Notes under the pieces: model-generated
What the model was told of the DNA's origin: nothing
Seen by the model: only the letters and a program-made list of their open reading frames with translations
Database searches by the model: none
In this document: positions 34,935 through 43,469 of the stretch, piece after piece
Position numbering within the stretch: position 1 is the first letter of the stretch
Layout of the letters: every line of letters starts with the position of its first letter
Assembly: GCF_000720475.1 (NCBI RefSeq)
Contig: NZ_JOAP01000017.1
Span: forward strand, 1-64,000
Direction: 5' to 3'
Length of the DNA: 64,000 bases
Source: Streptomyces aureocirculatus
GTDB lineage: Bacteria; Actinomycetota; Actinomycetes; Streptomycetales; Streptomycetaceae
Made by a program: the position numbers and the translations under genes

Positions 34935-36713
34935 GTGCCTCAACTACGCCTCGCTCTGAACCAGATCGACTCGACCGTCGGCGATCTCGCGCGGAACGCC
35001 GAGGCGATCGTCCACTGGACCCGGCACTCCGCCGAGCAGGGGGCGCACCTGGTCGCCTTCCCCGAGATGGCCCTGACCGGCTACCCCGTGGAGGACCTCG
35101 CGCTGCGCTCCTCCTTCGTCGACGCCTCGCGCCGGGCGCTGCGTGCCCTCGCGGAGCGGCTCGCCGACGAGGGCTTCGGCGAACTGCCCGTGGTGGTCGG
35201 CTATCTGGACCGCACGGAGGAGGCGAAGCCGCGCTACGGCCAGCCCGCGGGCGCGCCCCGCAACGCGGCGGCCGTGCTGCACCGCGGCGGCGTGGCCCTC
35301 ACCTTCTCCAAGCACCACCTGCCCAACTACGGCGTCTTCGACGAGTTCCGGTACTTCGTGCCGGGCGAGACGCTGCCCGTGGTCCGGGTGCACGGGGTCG
35401 ACGTGGCGCTCGCCATCTGCGAGGACCTGTGGCAGGACGGCGGCCGGGTGCCCGCCGCGCGCACCGCGGGGGCGGGCCTGCTGCTCTCCCTCAACGCCTC
35501 GCCGTACGAGCAGAACAAGGACGATCAGCGCCTCGACCTGGTGCGCAAGCGCGCCCAGGAGGCGGGGTGCACGACGGCGTACCTGGCGATGACCGGCGGC
35601 CAGGACGAGCTGGTCTTCGACGGCGACTCGATCGTGGTCGACAAGGACGGCGAAGTCGTCGCGCGGGCGCCGCAGTTCGCGGAGGGCTGTGTGGTCCTCG
35701 ACCTGGAACTGCCCGCGGCGGGCCCGGTGCCGCACGGCGTCGTCGGCGGTGACGGCGGCGACGGCGGTGACGGCGACGGGCTGCGCGTCGAGCACGTCAC
35801 GCTGTCCGCTGAGCCGCTGCCCGCGTACGAGGCGGAGTTCGGCGGCGGTTACGCCGACCGCCTCGACGACACCGAGGAGGTGTACTCGGCCCTCGTGGTG
35901 GGGCTGCGCGCGTACGTCACCAAGAACGGCTTCCGCTCCGTGCTCATCGGGCTCTCCGGAGGCATCGACTCGGCGCTGACCGCGGCGATCGCCTGCGACG
36001 CGGTGGGCGCGCGGAACGTGTACGGGGTCGCGATGCCCTCGCGGTACTCGTCCGAGCACTCGCTGACCGACGCGGAGGAGCTGGCGCGGCGCACCGGGCT
36101 CCACTTCCGTACGGTGCCGATCGCGCCGATGTTCGACGCGTACATGGAGTCCCTGGAGCTGACCGGGCTCGCCGAGGAGAACCTGCAGTCACGGCTGCGC
36201 GGGACCATGCTGATGGCCCTCTCCAACCAGGAGGGGCACCTCGTCCTCGCGCCCGGCAACAAGTCGGAGCTCGCGGTCGGTTATTCGACGCTGTACGGGG
36301 ACTCCGTCGGCGCCTACGGTCCCATCAAGGACGTCTACAAGTCCGCGGTGTTCCGGCTCGCCCGCTGGCGCAACAAGGCCGCCGAGGAGCGCGGGCAGAC
36401 GCCGCCGGTGCCCGACGACTCGATCACCAAGCCGCCGAGTGCGGAGTTGCGGCCCGGGCAGGTGGACACGGACTCCCTGCCCGACTATCCGGTCCTGGAC
36501 GGGATCCTTGAGCTGTACGTGGACCGGGACCAGGGGGCCGACGCGATCGTCGCCGCCGGGTTCGCGGCGGAGCTCGTCGCTTCCACGCTGCGCATGGTGG
36601 ACGCCGCCGAGTACAAGCGGCGGCAGTATCCGCCGGGTACGAAGATCTCCCCGAAGGGGTTCGGGAAGGATCGGCGGCTGCCCATCACCAACCTCTGGCG
36701 CGAAAGCGGCTGA
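34935..36713 (+). CDS. nadE: Glutamine-dependent NAD+ synthetase
   Basis: Two-domain NadE of 592 residues. The N-terminal nitrilase-type glutaminase (1-270) has the Glu/Lys/Cys triad in FPEMALTGYP, SKHHLPNYG and AICEDLW; it supplies ammonia from glutamine. The C-terminal synthetase has the ATP-PPi loop GLSGGIDSAL and adenylates nicotinate adenine dinucleotide, then amidates it to NAD+. A Gly/Asp-rich run (GGDGGDGGDGDG) at the domain junction is local. GTG 34935 was chosen, seven codons inside an in-frame ATG, because the family begins PQLRLALNQID. Essential housekeeping enzyme; no operon partner is evident. Confidence 0.95.
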   Translation: MPQLRLALNQIDSTVGDLARNAEAIVHWTRHSAEQGAHLVAFPEMALTGYPVEDLALRSSFVDASRRALRALAERLADEGFGELPVVVGYLDRTEEAKPRYGQPAGAPRNAAAVLHRGGVALTFSKHHLPNYGVFDEFRYFVPGETLPVVRVHGVDVALAICEDLWQDGGRVPAARTAGAGLLLSLNASPYEQNKDDQRLDLVRKRAQEAGCTTAYLAMTGGQDELVFDGDSIVVDKDGEVVARAPQFAEGCVVLDLELPAAGPVPHGVVGGDGGDGGDGDGLRVEHVTLSAEPLPAYEAEFGGGYADRLDDTEEVYSALVVGLRAYVTKNGFRSVLIGLSGGIDSALTAAIACDAVGARNVYGVAMPSRYSSEHSLTDAEELARRTGLHFRTVPIAPMFDAYMESLELTGLAEENLQSRLRGTMLMALSNQEGHLVLAPGNKSELAVGYSTLYGDSVGAYGPIKDVYKSAVFRLARWRNKAAEERGQTPPVPDDSITKPPSAELRPGQVDTDSLPDYPVLDGILELYVDRDQGADAIVAAGFAAELVASTLRMVDAAEYKRRQYPPGTKISPKGFGKDRRLPITNLWRESG

Positions 36714-36890
36714 CCGCCTGGGCTTGGCCGGGGGGTTGTTCCTTGCCTGCGGGCTGGTGGGGGTTGTGCTTCCCTCCCCACCGCTACCGCGGCGGGAACC
36801 TCTCCCACCCACCCGTTTCCAGCCACCCGACAGGCGCGGGTACGGGGGTGCGGCGACCGGCCACGCCCCCTGCGGGCACCCGCCCCGCCC

Positions 36891-36931
36891 CTGTGGGCAA
36901 TCGTCCCGCAGGGCGGGACGGGTGGGCACAG
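36891..36931 (+). repeat. 43-bp dispersed intergenic element, copy 2 (diverged)
   Basis: CTGTGGGCAATCGTCCCGCA followed by GGGCGGGACGGGTGGGCACAG, the same orientation as copy 1 and retaining the CTGTG/CACAG ends and a central CCCGC/GCGGG hairpin with compensating base changes. It lies between the convergent nadE and MFS genes. A CCCACCCACCCGTTTCCA block 65 bases upstream also matches the flank of copy 1. Confidence 0.85.
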
Positions 36932-36970
36932 TCCCGGTGCCGGGTTCCCGTCCTGTCGGCGTTCAGGAGG

Positions 36971-38191
36971 TCAGGCGTCCACCCGCCGCTCGGCGCCGGG
37001 CACGTGTTCGGCGATCAGGCGGCCCGGCCCGGCGCCGGAAGAAGAACGGGCGCGGTCGACCGCGTACGCCACGGTGGCGACCCCCACGCCGAGCACGGCG
37101 AGCCCCGCGCCGGCGACGGCGGGCGAGGTCACGCCGAAGCCGGCGGCGAGGGTGAGCCCACCGATCCAGGCCCCGCCCGCGTTGGCGAGGTTGAACGCGG
37201 CCTGGTTCGCCGAGGAGGCCAGCGAGGGCGCGGCGGCGGCCTTCTCCATGACCATGAGCTGAAGCGGCGACCCGGTCGTGAACGCGGCCATACCGAGCAG
37301 CGTCACGCCCACGGCCGCACTCCACTCGGCCCGCATGAGGAGCGGGAAGAACGCGAGCACGACCACCAGCGAGCCGAGCCCGCCGAACAGCGTGCCGCGC
37401 AGCGAGTGGTCGGCGAACCGCCCGCCGAGCAGGTTCCCCGCCGTGGCCCCCACGCCGAAGAGGGCGAGCAGCAGCGTGACCCCGGCCTCGGCGAACCCGG
37501 CGGAGTCCGTCAGCATCGGCGTGACGTAGCTGTAGGCGGCGAACAGCGCGCCGAAGCCCGCGACGGTCGTACCGAGCGCGAGCCACACGGGCAGCGAACG
37601 CAGCGCCCGCAGCTCACCCCGGAGCCCCGGGTTCTCGCCGTGCCCGTGGTCGGCGGGCACGAGGAGCGCGAGCGCGGCGATCGCGGCGAGCCCGATGGCG
37701 CTGACGGCGAGGAACGTCGCACGCCAGCCGAGCTGCTGCCCCATGAGGGTGGCCACGGGCACACCGACGACGTTGGCGACGGTGAGGCCGAGGAACATCA
37801 GGGACACCGACCGGGCCTTGCGCTCGGGCCCGACGAGCCCGGTGGCGACGACCGCGCCGACGCCGAAGAACGCGCCGTGCGGCAGTCCGCTGACGAAGCG
37901 GGCGGCGATCAGGAGGTGGTAGTCGGGCGCGGCGGCGGACAGCGCGTTGCCGACGACGAAGAGTCCCATGAGGCCGATGAGGACCCGGCGCCGGGGCATC
38001 TTCGCGGTGACGGCGGCGAGCAGCGGGGCACCGATGACGACGCCGAGCGCGTACGCGGAGACCAAGTGCCCCGCGGTCGGGATGGATATGTGCAGGTCGT
38101 CCGCGACATTGGGCAGCAGGCCCATCATCACGAACTCGGTGGTGCCGATGCCGAAGGCGCCCACGGCTAGGGCGAGCAGGGCCAGGGGCAT
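36971..38191 (-). CDS. MFS transporter, DHA1 (drug/arabinose efflux) type
   Basis: Twelve-helix exporter of 406 residues. The first helix carries the drug:H+ antiporter pattern (GTTEFVMMGLLPNVADDL), and the loop 2-3 motif reads AKMPRRRVLIGLMG. It closely resembles the AraJ/chloramphenicol-efflux branch of Streptomyces (CmlR-like), but the substrate is not certain from sequence. The ATG at 38191 follows a GGAAGG ribosome site. A palindromic element lies about 80-100 bp upstream. Confidence 0.9.
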   Translation of the reverse strand: MPLALLALAVGAFGIGTTEFVMMGLLPNVADDLHISIPTAGHLVSAYALGVVIGAPLLAAVTAKMPRRRVLIGLMGLFVVGNALSAAAPDYHLLIAARFVSGLPHGAFFGVGAVVATGLVGPERKARSVSLMFLGLTVANVVGVPVATLMGQQLGWRATFLAVSAIGLAAIAALALLVPADHGHGENPGLRGELRALRSLPVWLALGTTVAGFGALFAAYSYVTPMLTDSAGFAEAGVTLLLALFGVGATAGNLLGGRFADHSLRGTLFGGLGSLVVVLAFFPLLMRAEWSAAVGVTLLGMAAFTTGSPLQLMVMEKAAAAPSLASSANQAAFNLANAGGAWIGGLTLAAGFGVTSPAVAGAGLAVLGVGVATVAYAVDRARSSSGAGPGRLIAEHVPGAERRVDA

Positions 38192-38271
38192 GAGGACGTA
38201 CCTTCCGAACGGGCTGAGCGGGCGTGGGCGCGGGCGGGCGCGCGAGGGCGGCGGGGAGCGGCGCGCGCGAC

Positions 38272-38289
38272 CCGTAAGTTTACGTACGG
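38272..38289. promoter_or_regulatory. Palindrome upstream of the DHA1 exporter
   Basis: CCGTAAGTTTACGTACGG contains CGTAA-GT-TTACG and CCGTA...TACGG inverted arms. It is 80 bp before the exporter start on the minus strand and is the least GC-rich part of that gap, so it may be an operator or promoter core. No regulator gene lies next to the exporter. Confidence 0.4.
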
Positions 38290-38360
38290 AACAAAGGTCC
38301 CGGCCCGAGTATTCCGCGCGGCCGCCAGGTCTGGGACGCGAGGTTGCGGGACGGTGACCG

Positions 38361-39383
38361 TCAGAGGTCCACGCTCGCGGCGACCGGCAGGTGGTCGCTG
38401 CCCGTCTCCGGCAGCGTCCAGGACGACACCGGCTCGACCCCCTTGACCATGATCTGGTCGATGCGGGCCATCGGGAACGAGGCGGGCCAACTGAAGCCGA
38501 ACCCGTCGCCCGCGGCGCCCTGCGTGGACCGCATCTGCGAGGTGACGGCGTTCAGCGCGCGGTCGTTCATCGTGCCGTTCAGGTCGCCGAGCAGCACGAC
38601 CCTGCCGACGCTCTCGCGCCGGATGGCCCTGCCCAGCGCGTCGGCGCTGTCGTCGCGCTGCCCCGCGGTGAAGCCCGCGTCGAGCTTGACCCGCACCGAC
38701 GGCAGGTGCGCCACGTACACGGCGACCTCCCCCTTGGGGGTGTCGACGGTGGTCCGCAGCGCCCGGGTCCAGCCGAGCTTGATGTCGACGGGCCTGGTGC
38801 CGCTCAGCGGATACTTGCTCCACACGCCGACGGTGCCCTGCACCGAGTGGTACTTGTACGTGCTCGCGAGGGCCTTCTCGTACGTCGGTACGGCGCCGGA
38901 GGTGAGCTCCTCCAGGGCGATGACGTCGGCCCCGGACGCCGCGACGTCGCGGGCGGTGCCGGACGGGTCGGGGTTGTCGGCGTTGACGTTGTGCGTGGCG
39001 ACGGTCAGGTCGCCGCCGCTGCCGGACTTGTCGGTCATGAGGCCGCCGAAGGCGCTGAACCAGGCGCTCACCGGAAGGAGCAGGGCGATCAGGGCGATCG
39101 CGGACTTGCGGACGACGGCGATGACGAGCAGGACAGGGACGAACACGCCGAGCCAGGGCAGAAACGTCTCGGTGAGGCTGCCGAGGTTGCCCACGCCGTT
39201 GGGGATCTGGGCGTGCAGCAGCATCACGAGCCCGATGAGGACCGCGCATCCCGCCGTGACCAGCCCGCGCCGCCAGATGCCGGGGTCGCCCCGCCATCCG
39301 CCGACCAGGCGTCGCAGTCGGGAATCCGGACGCTCGGGCTCCGAGCCGCCGCTGTCCGTCTCCGCCTTGTACGCCTGCGCCAT
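38361..39383 (-). CDS. Membrane-anchored endonuclease/exonuclease/phosphatase-fold protein
   Basis: Protein of 340 residues. About three helices (38-115) anchor it, and the remaining domain is of the EEP superfamily: DLTVATHNVN at the start, VIALEELTSG with the catalytic Glu, LGDLNGTMNDR with the Asp-Asn pair, and the C-terminal GSDHLPV with the catalytic Asp-His. The domain should hydrolyse phosphodiesters or phosphomonoesters (phospholipids, nucleic acids or inositol phosphates) at the outer surface of the membrane. The ATG at 39383 was preferred over 39416, which lacks a ribosome site. Confidence 0.88.
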   Translation of the reverse strand: MAQAYKAETDSGGSEPERPDSRLRRLVGGWRGDPGIWRRGLVTAGCAVLIGLVMLLHAQIPNGVGNLGSLTETFLPWLGVFVPVLLVIAVVRKSAIALIALLLPVSAWFSAFGGLMTDKSGSGGDLTVATHNVNADNPDPSGTARDVAASGADVIALEELTSGAVPTYEKALASTYKYHSVQGTVGVWSKYPLSGTRPVDIKLGWTRALRTTVDTPKGEVAVYVAHLPSVRVKLDAGFTAGQRDDSADALGRAIRRESVGRVVLLGDLNGTMNDRALNAVTSQMRSTQGAAGDGFGFSWPASFPMARIDQIMVKGVEPVSSWTLPETGSDHLPVAASVDL

Positions 39384-39610
39384 GTCTCTCGTCGCCTCAC
39401 TGACTGCCGTGCACACCGTCGTCCCGCCCTCAGCACCCTAGGCGATGATCCGGTGTCGTCCCTGCCGTCCGGGGACGGCCGTACGGGCACGAGGACGAAC
39501 GAGAGCGCTCACGGGGTTCCGGATGTGCGTGCGGGGGGTGACCTCTGTGACAAAACGCGCACATCGACCCGGTGCCCGGCGTGGTGAACGCCACGCCGGG
39601 CACCGCGGGT

Positions 39611-40216
39611 TCACTTCTGCGGACGCATCCCTTCGAGCACCGTGTCGACGATGCGCACCGCCAGGTCGTCGTCCAGCGGATCGTTCGGGCGCATCACGGC
39701 GCGCACCAGCATGGGGCCGACGAACAGCTCGTTGGCGAGCACGAGGTCGACGTCCGCACGCAGCTCGCCGTTCTCGACGCCGCGGCGCAGGACGTCCCTG
39801 ACGATGCGGCGCTGCGGTTCGATCACCGTCTCGTGGTACGCCTCCCAGAGCTTGGGCAGGCTCTTCATTTGTGCGAACACGTTGTGCAGGAGTGCCGACG
39901 AGCGCATGCTCAGGCCGCGGCGGCGGATGCGTTCGACGAGGACGACGAGGTCGTCGCGCATGGAGGTGCCCGGCAGGGCGGCGGGGGGCTCCTCCAGGCC
40001 GCGCAGGACGTCGACGAAGATTTCCTCCTTGCCGCTCCAGCGGCGGTAGATCGTGGCCTTGCCCACGCCCGCGGTGCGGGCGATGCGCTCCACGGAGATG
40101 TCCGCGAGGGGGATGCCCTCCTCGACCAGTTGGACGACGCCCTCGATGATGGCCCGCTCCACCGCCTCACTTCGGGGCCGCCCCCGTGCCCCCTTGCCGT
40201 TCCGCCCCTGCTCCAC
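39611..40216 (-). CDS. TetR-family regulator of the adjacent DHA2 exporter
   Basis: Repressor of 201 residues. The helix-turn-helix is at about 12-60 (AIIEGVVQLVEEGIPLADIS, ARTAGVGKATIYRRWSGKEE), followed by a TetR ligand domain. A GGAGGAG ribosome site serves GTG 40216; a second GTG at 40222 is slightly too close. It lies 147 bases downstream of the MFS exporter gene on the same strand. The perfect 19-bp palindrome before that exporter is the probable operator, so this is a classic drug-inducible efflux cassette. Confidence 0.9.
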   Translation of the reverse strand: MEQGRNGKGARGRPRSEAVERAIIEGVVQLVEEGIPLADISVERIARTAGVGKATIYRRWSGKEEIFVDVLRGLEEPPAALPGTSMRDDLVVLVERIRRRGLSMRSSALLHNVFAQMKSLPKLWEAYHETVIEPQRRIVRDVLRRGVENGELRADVDLVLANELFVGPMLVRAVMRPNDPLDDDLAVRIVDTVLEGMRPQK

Positions 40217-40291
40217 TGTCACGACTCCTCCGCGGTGTAACGTCCCCCCGCATTCTCCCTGGCCGGGTGCGACGTGACCGCCCGCCGGGGG

Positions 40292-40334
40292 CTGTGCCCA
40301 CCCGTGCCGCCCCTGGCGGCCCGCTTGCCCACAG
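40292..40334 (-). repeat. 43-bp dispersed intergenic element, copy 3 (diverged)
   Basis: CTGTGCCCACCCGTGCCGCC at its start and CTTGCCCACAG at its end, inverted relative to copies 1 and 2. CTGTG/CACAG ends and the GCCGCCCCTGGCGGC core are kept. It sits between the exporter stop and the TetR start. Confidence 0.85.
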
Positions 40335-40362
40335 CGGAAGGGCGCCCGCCCCCGGCGGATCC

Positions 40363-41970
40363 TCAGTGCTCGGCGCCCACCCGCTCCCCCTCCGGGGCCG
40401 ACGCGTCGGCAGGCGTCGACAAGTCCTTGCGCGCCTTGCCTGGCAAGTACAGGGACACGACGAGCACGCCCACAAGGGCGACCCCCGCCCCGCACAGGGC
40501 GGTGATGTGCATGGCGTGCAGGAAGGAGTCGTTGGCGGCGGCCACGAGCGCGTCCCCGCGCCCCCCGAGCCGCCCAGCGGCCCCGAGCGTCGCCTCGATC
40601 GACTCCCCGGCGGTGTGCCGCGCCCCAGGGGGCAGCACCTTCAGCTCGTCCTCCACGCCCCCGCGATAGGCGGTGGACAGCACGGACCCGAGCACGGCGA
40701 TGCCGAGCGCCCCGCCGACCTGCCGGAAGGTGTTGCTGAGCGCCGACGCGGAGCCGGCCTTCTCCCGCGGCAGGGCCTGCATGATGACGACGCTGGTCGG
40801 CGTCATGATGTGCGCCATACCCGCGCCCATCAGGAAGAAGATGACCTCCAGGACCCAGATGGGAGTGTCGGCGTCGAGGAGGGCGAAGCCGACGAGCGTG
40901 AGGGCGACGAGCCCGAGCCCGCCCGCACACACCGCGCGTACCCCGAAGCGGTCGACGACGAGCCGGGCGCGCGGCGCGAAGATCAACTGGGCGACGGCGA
41001 GCGGCAGCATCAGCAGGCCGGTCTTCAGCGGCGAGTACCCGCGCACGCTCTGGGTGTAGAAGACGGCGAAGAACGTGACGCCCATCAGCGCGAAGAAGAC
41101 GAGCGCGATCGCGGTGATGGCGGCGGAGAAGACGCGGTTCTTGAAGTACGAGATGTCGATGGACGGGTGCTCGCTGCGCTTCTCGTACCAGACGAAACCG
41201 GCGAGCACGGCGACGCCCGCGAGGATCGTCGCGAGGGCCGCGGGATCGGTGAAGTCGGCGAGCTGGCCGCCCTTGATGATGCCGTAGACGAGCAGTACGA
41301 GACCGATGACGGAAAGGACGACGCCGACCAGGTCGATGCGGCCGGGCTTCGGGTCCCTGGAGTCCGGGACGAGCGCGATCATCAGACCGATGGCGACGAT
41401 CACGATCGGCACGTTGATGAGGAAGACCGAGCCCCACCAGAAGTGGTCGAGGAGCAGACCGCCGGTGATCGGTCCGATGGCGACGGCGAGGCCGACACCG
41501 CCGGCCCAGATGCCGATGGCCTTGGGCTGCTCCTCGCGCTCGAAGACGTTCATGAGGACGGCGAGGGTGGCGGGCATCACGAAGGCGGCGCCGAGACCCA
41601 TCACTCCGCGGAACGCGATGAGTTCGACCGGTGAGCCGGACTGGGCGGCGAGCGCCGAGCCGATGCCGAAGACGGCGAGCCCGGCGATCAGGACCTTCTT
41701 GCGGCCGATGCGGTCACCGAGCAGGCCCGCGGTGAACAGGAGTCCGGCGAAGACGAGCGTGTAGGAGTTGATGGCCCACTCGAGCTCGCTCTGGGTGGCG
41801 CCGAGGCCGGTGGGTTCCGGGGTGGAGATGGTCTTGATGGCGACATTGAGGATCGAGTTGTCCAGGACGACGATCAGCAGGCTGAGCATCAGGACGCCGA
41901 GGATCGCCCAGCGGCGCCGGTGGACCGCCTCCGGTATGCGGGGCGCGTCGGGGACGGCAGATGTGGTCAT
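40363..41970 (-). CDS. MFS transporter, DHA2 (EmrB/QacA) type
   Basis: Fourteen-helix drug:H+ antiporter of 535 residues. Motifs: [20 protein letters not shown] with the DHA2 helix-1 Asp, [20 protein letters not shown] (loop 2-3 motif A) and [20 protein letters not shown]. The last ~40 residues are a hydrophilic tail. Substrate unknown; typical ligands are dyes, antiseptics or endogenous antibiotics. ATG at 41970 lies 25 bp from a perfect palindrome, so it is likely repressed by the TetR protein encoded directly downstream. Confidence 0.92.
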   Translation of the reverse strand: MTTSAVPDAPRIPEAVHRRRWAILGVLMLSLLIVVLDNSILNVAIKTISTPEPTGLGATQSELEWAINSYTLVFAGLLFTAGLLGDRIGRKKVLIAGLAVFGIGSALAAQSGSPVELIAFRGVMGLGAAFVMPATLAVLMNVFEREEQPKAIGIWAGGVGLAVAIGPITGGLLLDHFWWGSVFLINVPIVIVAIGLMIALVPDSRDPKPGRIDLVGVVLSVIGLVLLVYGIIKGGQLADFTDPAALATILAGVAVLAGFVWYEKRSEHPSIDISYFKNRVFSAAITAIALVFFALMGVTFFAVFYTQSVRGYSPLKTGLLMLPLAVAQLIFAPRARLVVDRFGVRAVCAGGLGLVALTLVGFALLDADTPIWVLEVIFFLMGAGMAHIMTPTSVVIMQALPREKAGSASALSNTFRQVGGALGIAVLGSVLSTAYRGGVEDELKVLPPGARHTAGESIEATLGAAGRLGGRGDALVAAANDSFLHAMHITALCGAGVALVGVLVVSLYLPGKARKDLSTPADASAPEGERVGAEH

Positions 41971-41994
41971 GGACTCCAGCGTAGAGCCATTTCG

Positions 41995-42013
41995 ATACGA
42001 GACCGTCTCGTAT
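41995..42013. promoter_or_regulatory. Perfect 19-bp TetR-type operator
   Basis: ATACGAGACCGTCTCGTAT, nine-base arms around one central base, 25 bp upstream of the DHA2 exporter start. Spacing and symmetry are typical for TetR-family operators. Confidence 0.8.
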
Positions 42014-42269
42014 TGGAAAGGCTTTACCGCGGCTTTTCCCGTCCATCACTCGGCCCGCCCCCCATCCCGTCACCCGGTCCAGCATGCGGAACATCTGCGT
42101 CCACCCTGCGGAATCCCCTCCTCCGGAGACTAGAACCCGCCAGGTCCTCGCCCAAGCTGGAATTGGCCGAAAAAACACCCTCTAGCCGCAAGGCGGCACG
42201 CGATGCCACCATGGACGTGATCCGGGGACGCCGTCAGGGCGCCTCGAGACGACAGAAGGAGCCGTTGCG

Positions 42270-43151
42270 ATGACGCAGCTTTCGGCTGCCCAGAGCCCCG
42301 CTTCCACGGAGCGGAAGACCGACAGCAGCAAGGCGCTGTACGGCGGCAAGGGCACTCGCCGCATCACGGTCCGCGACATCACCGCCGCCAAGGAGCGCGG
42401 CGAGAAGTGGCCCATGCTCACCGCGTACGACGCGATGACCGCGTCCGTCTTCGACGAGGCCGGGATCCCGGTCATGCTCGTCGGCGACTCGGCGGGCAAC
42501 TGCCACCTGGGGTACGACACCACCGTGCCCGTGACCCTCGACGAGATGACCATGATGGCCTCGGCCGTCGTGCGCGGCACGAGCCGCGCCCTGATCGTCG
42601 CCGATCTGACCTTCGGTTCGTACCAGGAGGGCCCCGTCCAGGCGCTCAGGTCCGCGACCCGCCTGGTCAAGGAGGCCGGCGTCGGCGCGGTGAAGCTGGA
42701 GGGCGGGGAGCGCTCACTGGCCCAGACCGAGCTGCTCGTCCAGTCCGGCATCCCCGTCATGTCCCATCTGGGGCTCACCCCGCAGTCGGTGAACACCATG
42801 GGCTACCGCGTCCAGGGCCGCGGCGAGGAGGCCGCCCACCAGTTGCTCAGGGACGCCAAGTCGGCCGAGGCCGCGGGTGCCTTCGCGGTGGTGCTCGAAC
42901 TGGTGCCCGCCGAGCTCGCCGCCGAGGTCACCCGGTCCCTGAACATCCCGACGGTCGGCATCGGCGCGGGCGCGGACTGCGACGCCCAGGTCCTGGTATG
43001 GACCGACATGCTGGGCCTGACCGGCGGAAAGATGCCGCGCTTCGTGAAGCAGTACGCGGACCTGCGCGGCGTCATGGGCGATGCCGCGAAGGCCTTCGCC
43101 GAGGACGTGGTGGGCGCCGCGTTCCCGGCTCCGGAGCACGCCGTCCACTGA
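42270..43151 (+). CDS. panB: 3-methyl-2-oxobutanoate hydroxymethyltransferase
   Basis: PanB, 293 residues, transfers a hydroxymethyl group from 5,10-methylenetetrahydrofolate to 2-oxoisovalerate, giving ketopantoate, the first step of pantothenate and coenzyme A synthesis. TIM-barrel motifs are present: MLTAYDAMTASVFDEAGIPV, VGDSAGN (metal Asp), the active-site region VMSHLGLTPQSVN and ELVPAELAAEVT. An AAGGAG ribosome site stands before ATG 42270. No panC or panD is adjacent. A ~30-residue Ser/Lys-rich N-terminal extension precedes the conserved start, common in Streptomyces. Confidence 0.96.
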   Translation: MTQLSAAQSPASTERKTDSSKALYGGKGTRRITVRDITAAKERGEKWPMLTAYDAMTASVFDEAGIPVMLVGDSAGNCHLGYDTTVPVTLDEMTMMASAVVRGTSRALIVADLTFGSYQEGPVQALRSATRLVKEAGVGAVKLEGGERSLAQTELLVQSGIPVMSHLGLTPQSVNTMGYRVQGRGEEAAHQLLRDAKSAEAAGAFAVVLELVPAELAAEVTRSLNIPTVGIGAGADCDAQVLVWTDMLGLTGGKMPRFVKQYADLRGVMGDAAKAFAEDVVGAAFPAPEHAVH

Positions 43152-43460
43152 GGTACCCGCGCCGTGGGCACCGACACCGGGTGCCGGTGCCCACGGCCGA
43201 CACGAACCATCGCGGCACCAACGGCAGCCCGCCGGCCGTCCCCCGTCGGCGGGCTGCCCTCCTCTTCCGGCGCCCCCGCGTCCGCACCTACCGGAGCCCA
43301 CGACTCCGGGGCGACTTTGCGCCATCCCGATCTTGAGGCGTCATGTACCGCTTCATGGCGTTCTCCCCCCACCTGTCACCGCGCTTGTCGGCCTCCTGTC
43401 GCTTCTTGCTCCTGCCGCTGTCGGTCGGCTGTCGGCGGATTGTCGGTGGCGACTGCTCTT
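43152..43460. other. Intergenic region upstream of the ABC exporter
   Basis: About 310 bases between panB and the ABC ATPase gene. Its right third carries the TGTC-heptamer array; the left part shows GC stretches (GCCCACGGC near 43190) and no gene I can support. Confidence 0.6.
43374..43447 (+). promoter_or_regulatory. Array of TGTC-type heptamers in 11-bp phase
   Basis: TGTCACC (43374), TGTCGGC (43386), TGTCGCT (43397), TGTCGGT (43419), TGTCGGC (43430) and TGTCGGT (43441). The last five fall exactly on an 11-bp grid with one weak position at 43408; the first is one base off. Heptamers separated by 4 bp are the published architecture of SARP operators. The last heptamer is 12 bases before a TTATGT stretch (43459) that could be the -10 box. 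The neighbouring regulator is SARP-like. The repeats are observed; the regulator is inferred. Confidence 0.7.
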
Positions 43461-43469
43461 ATGTACGGC

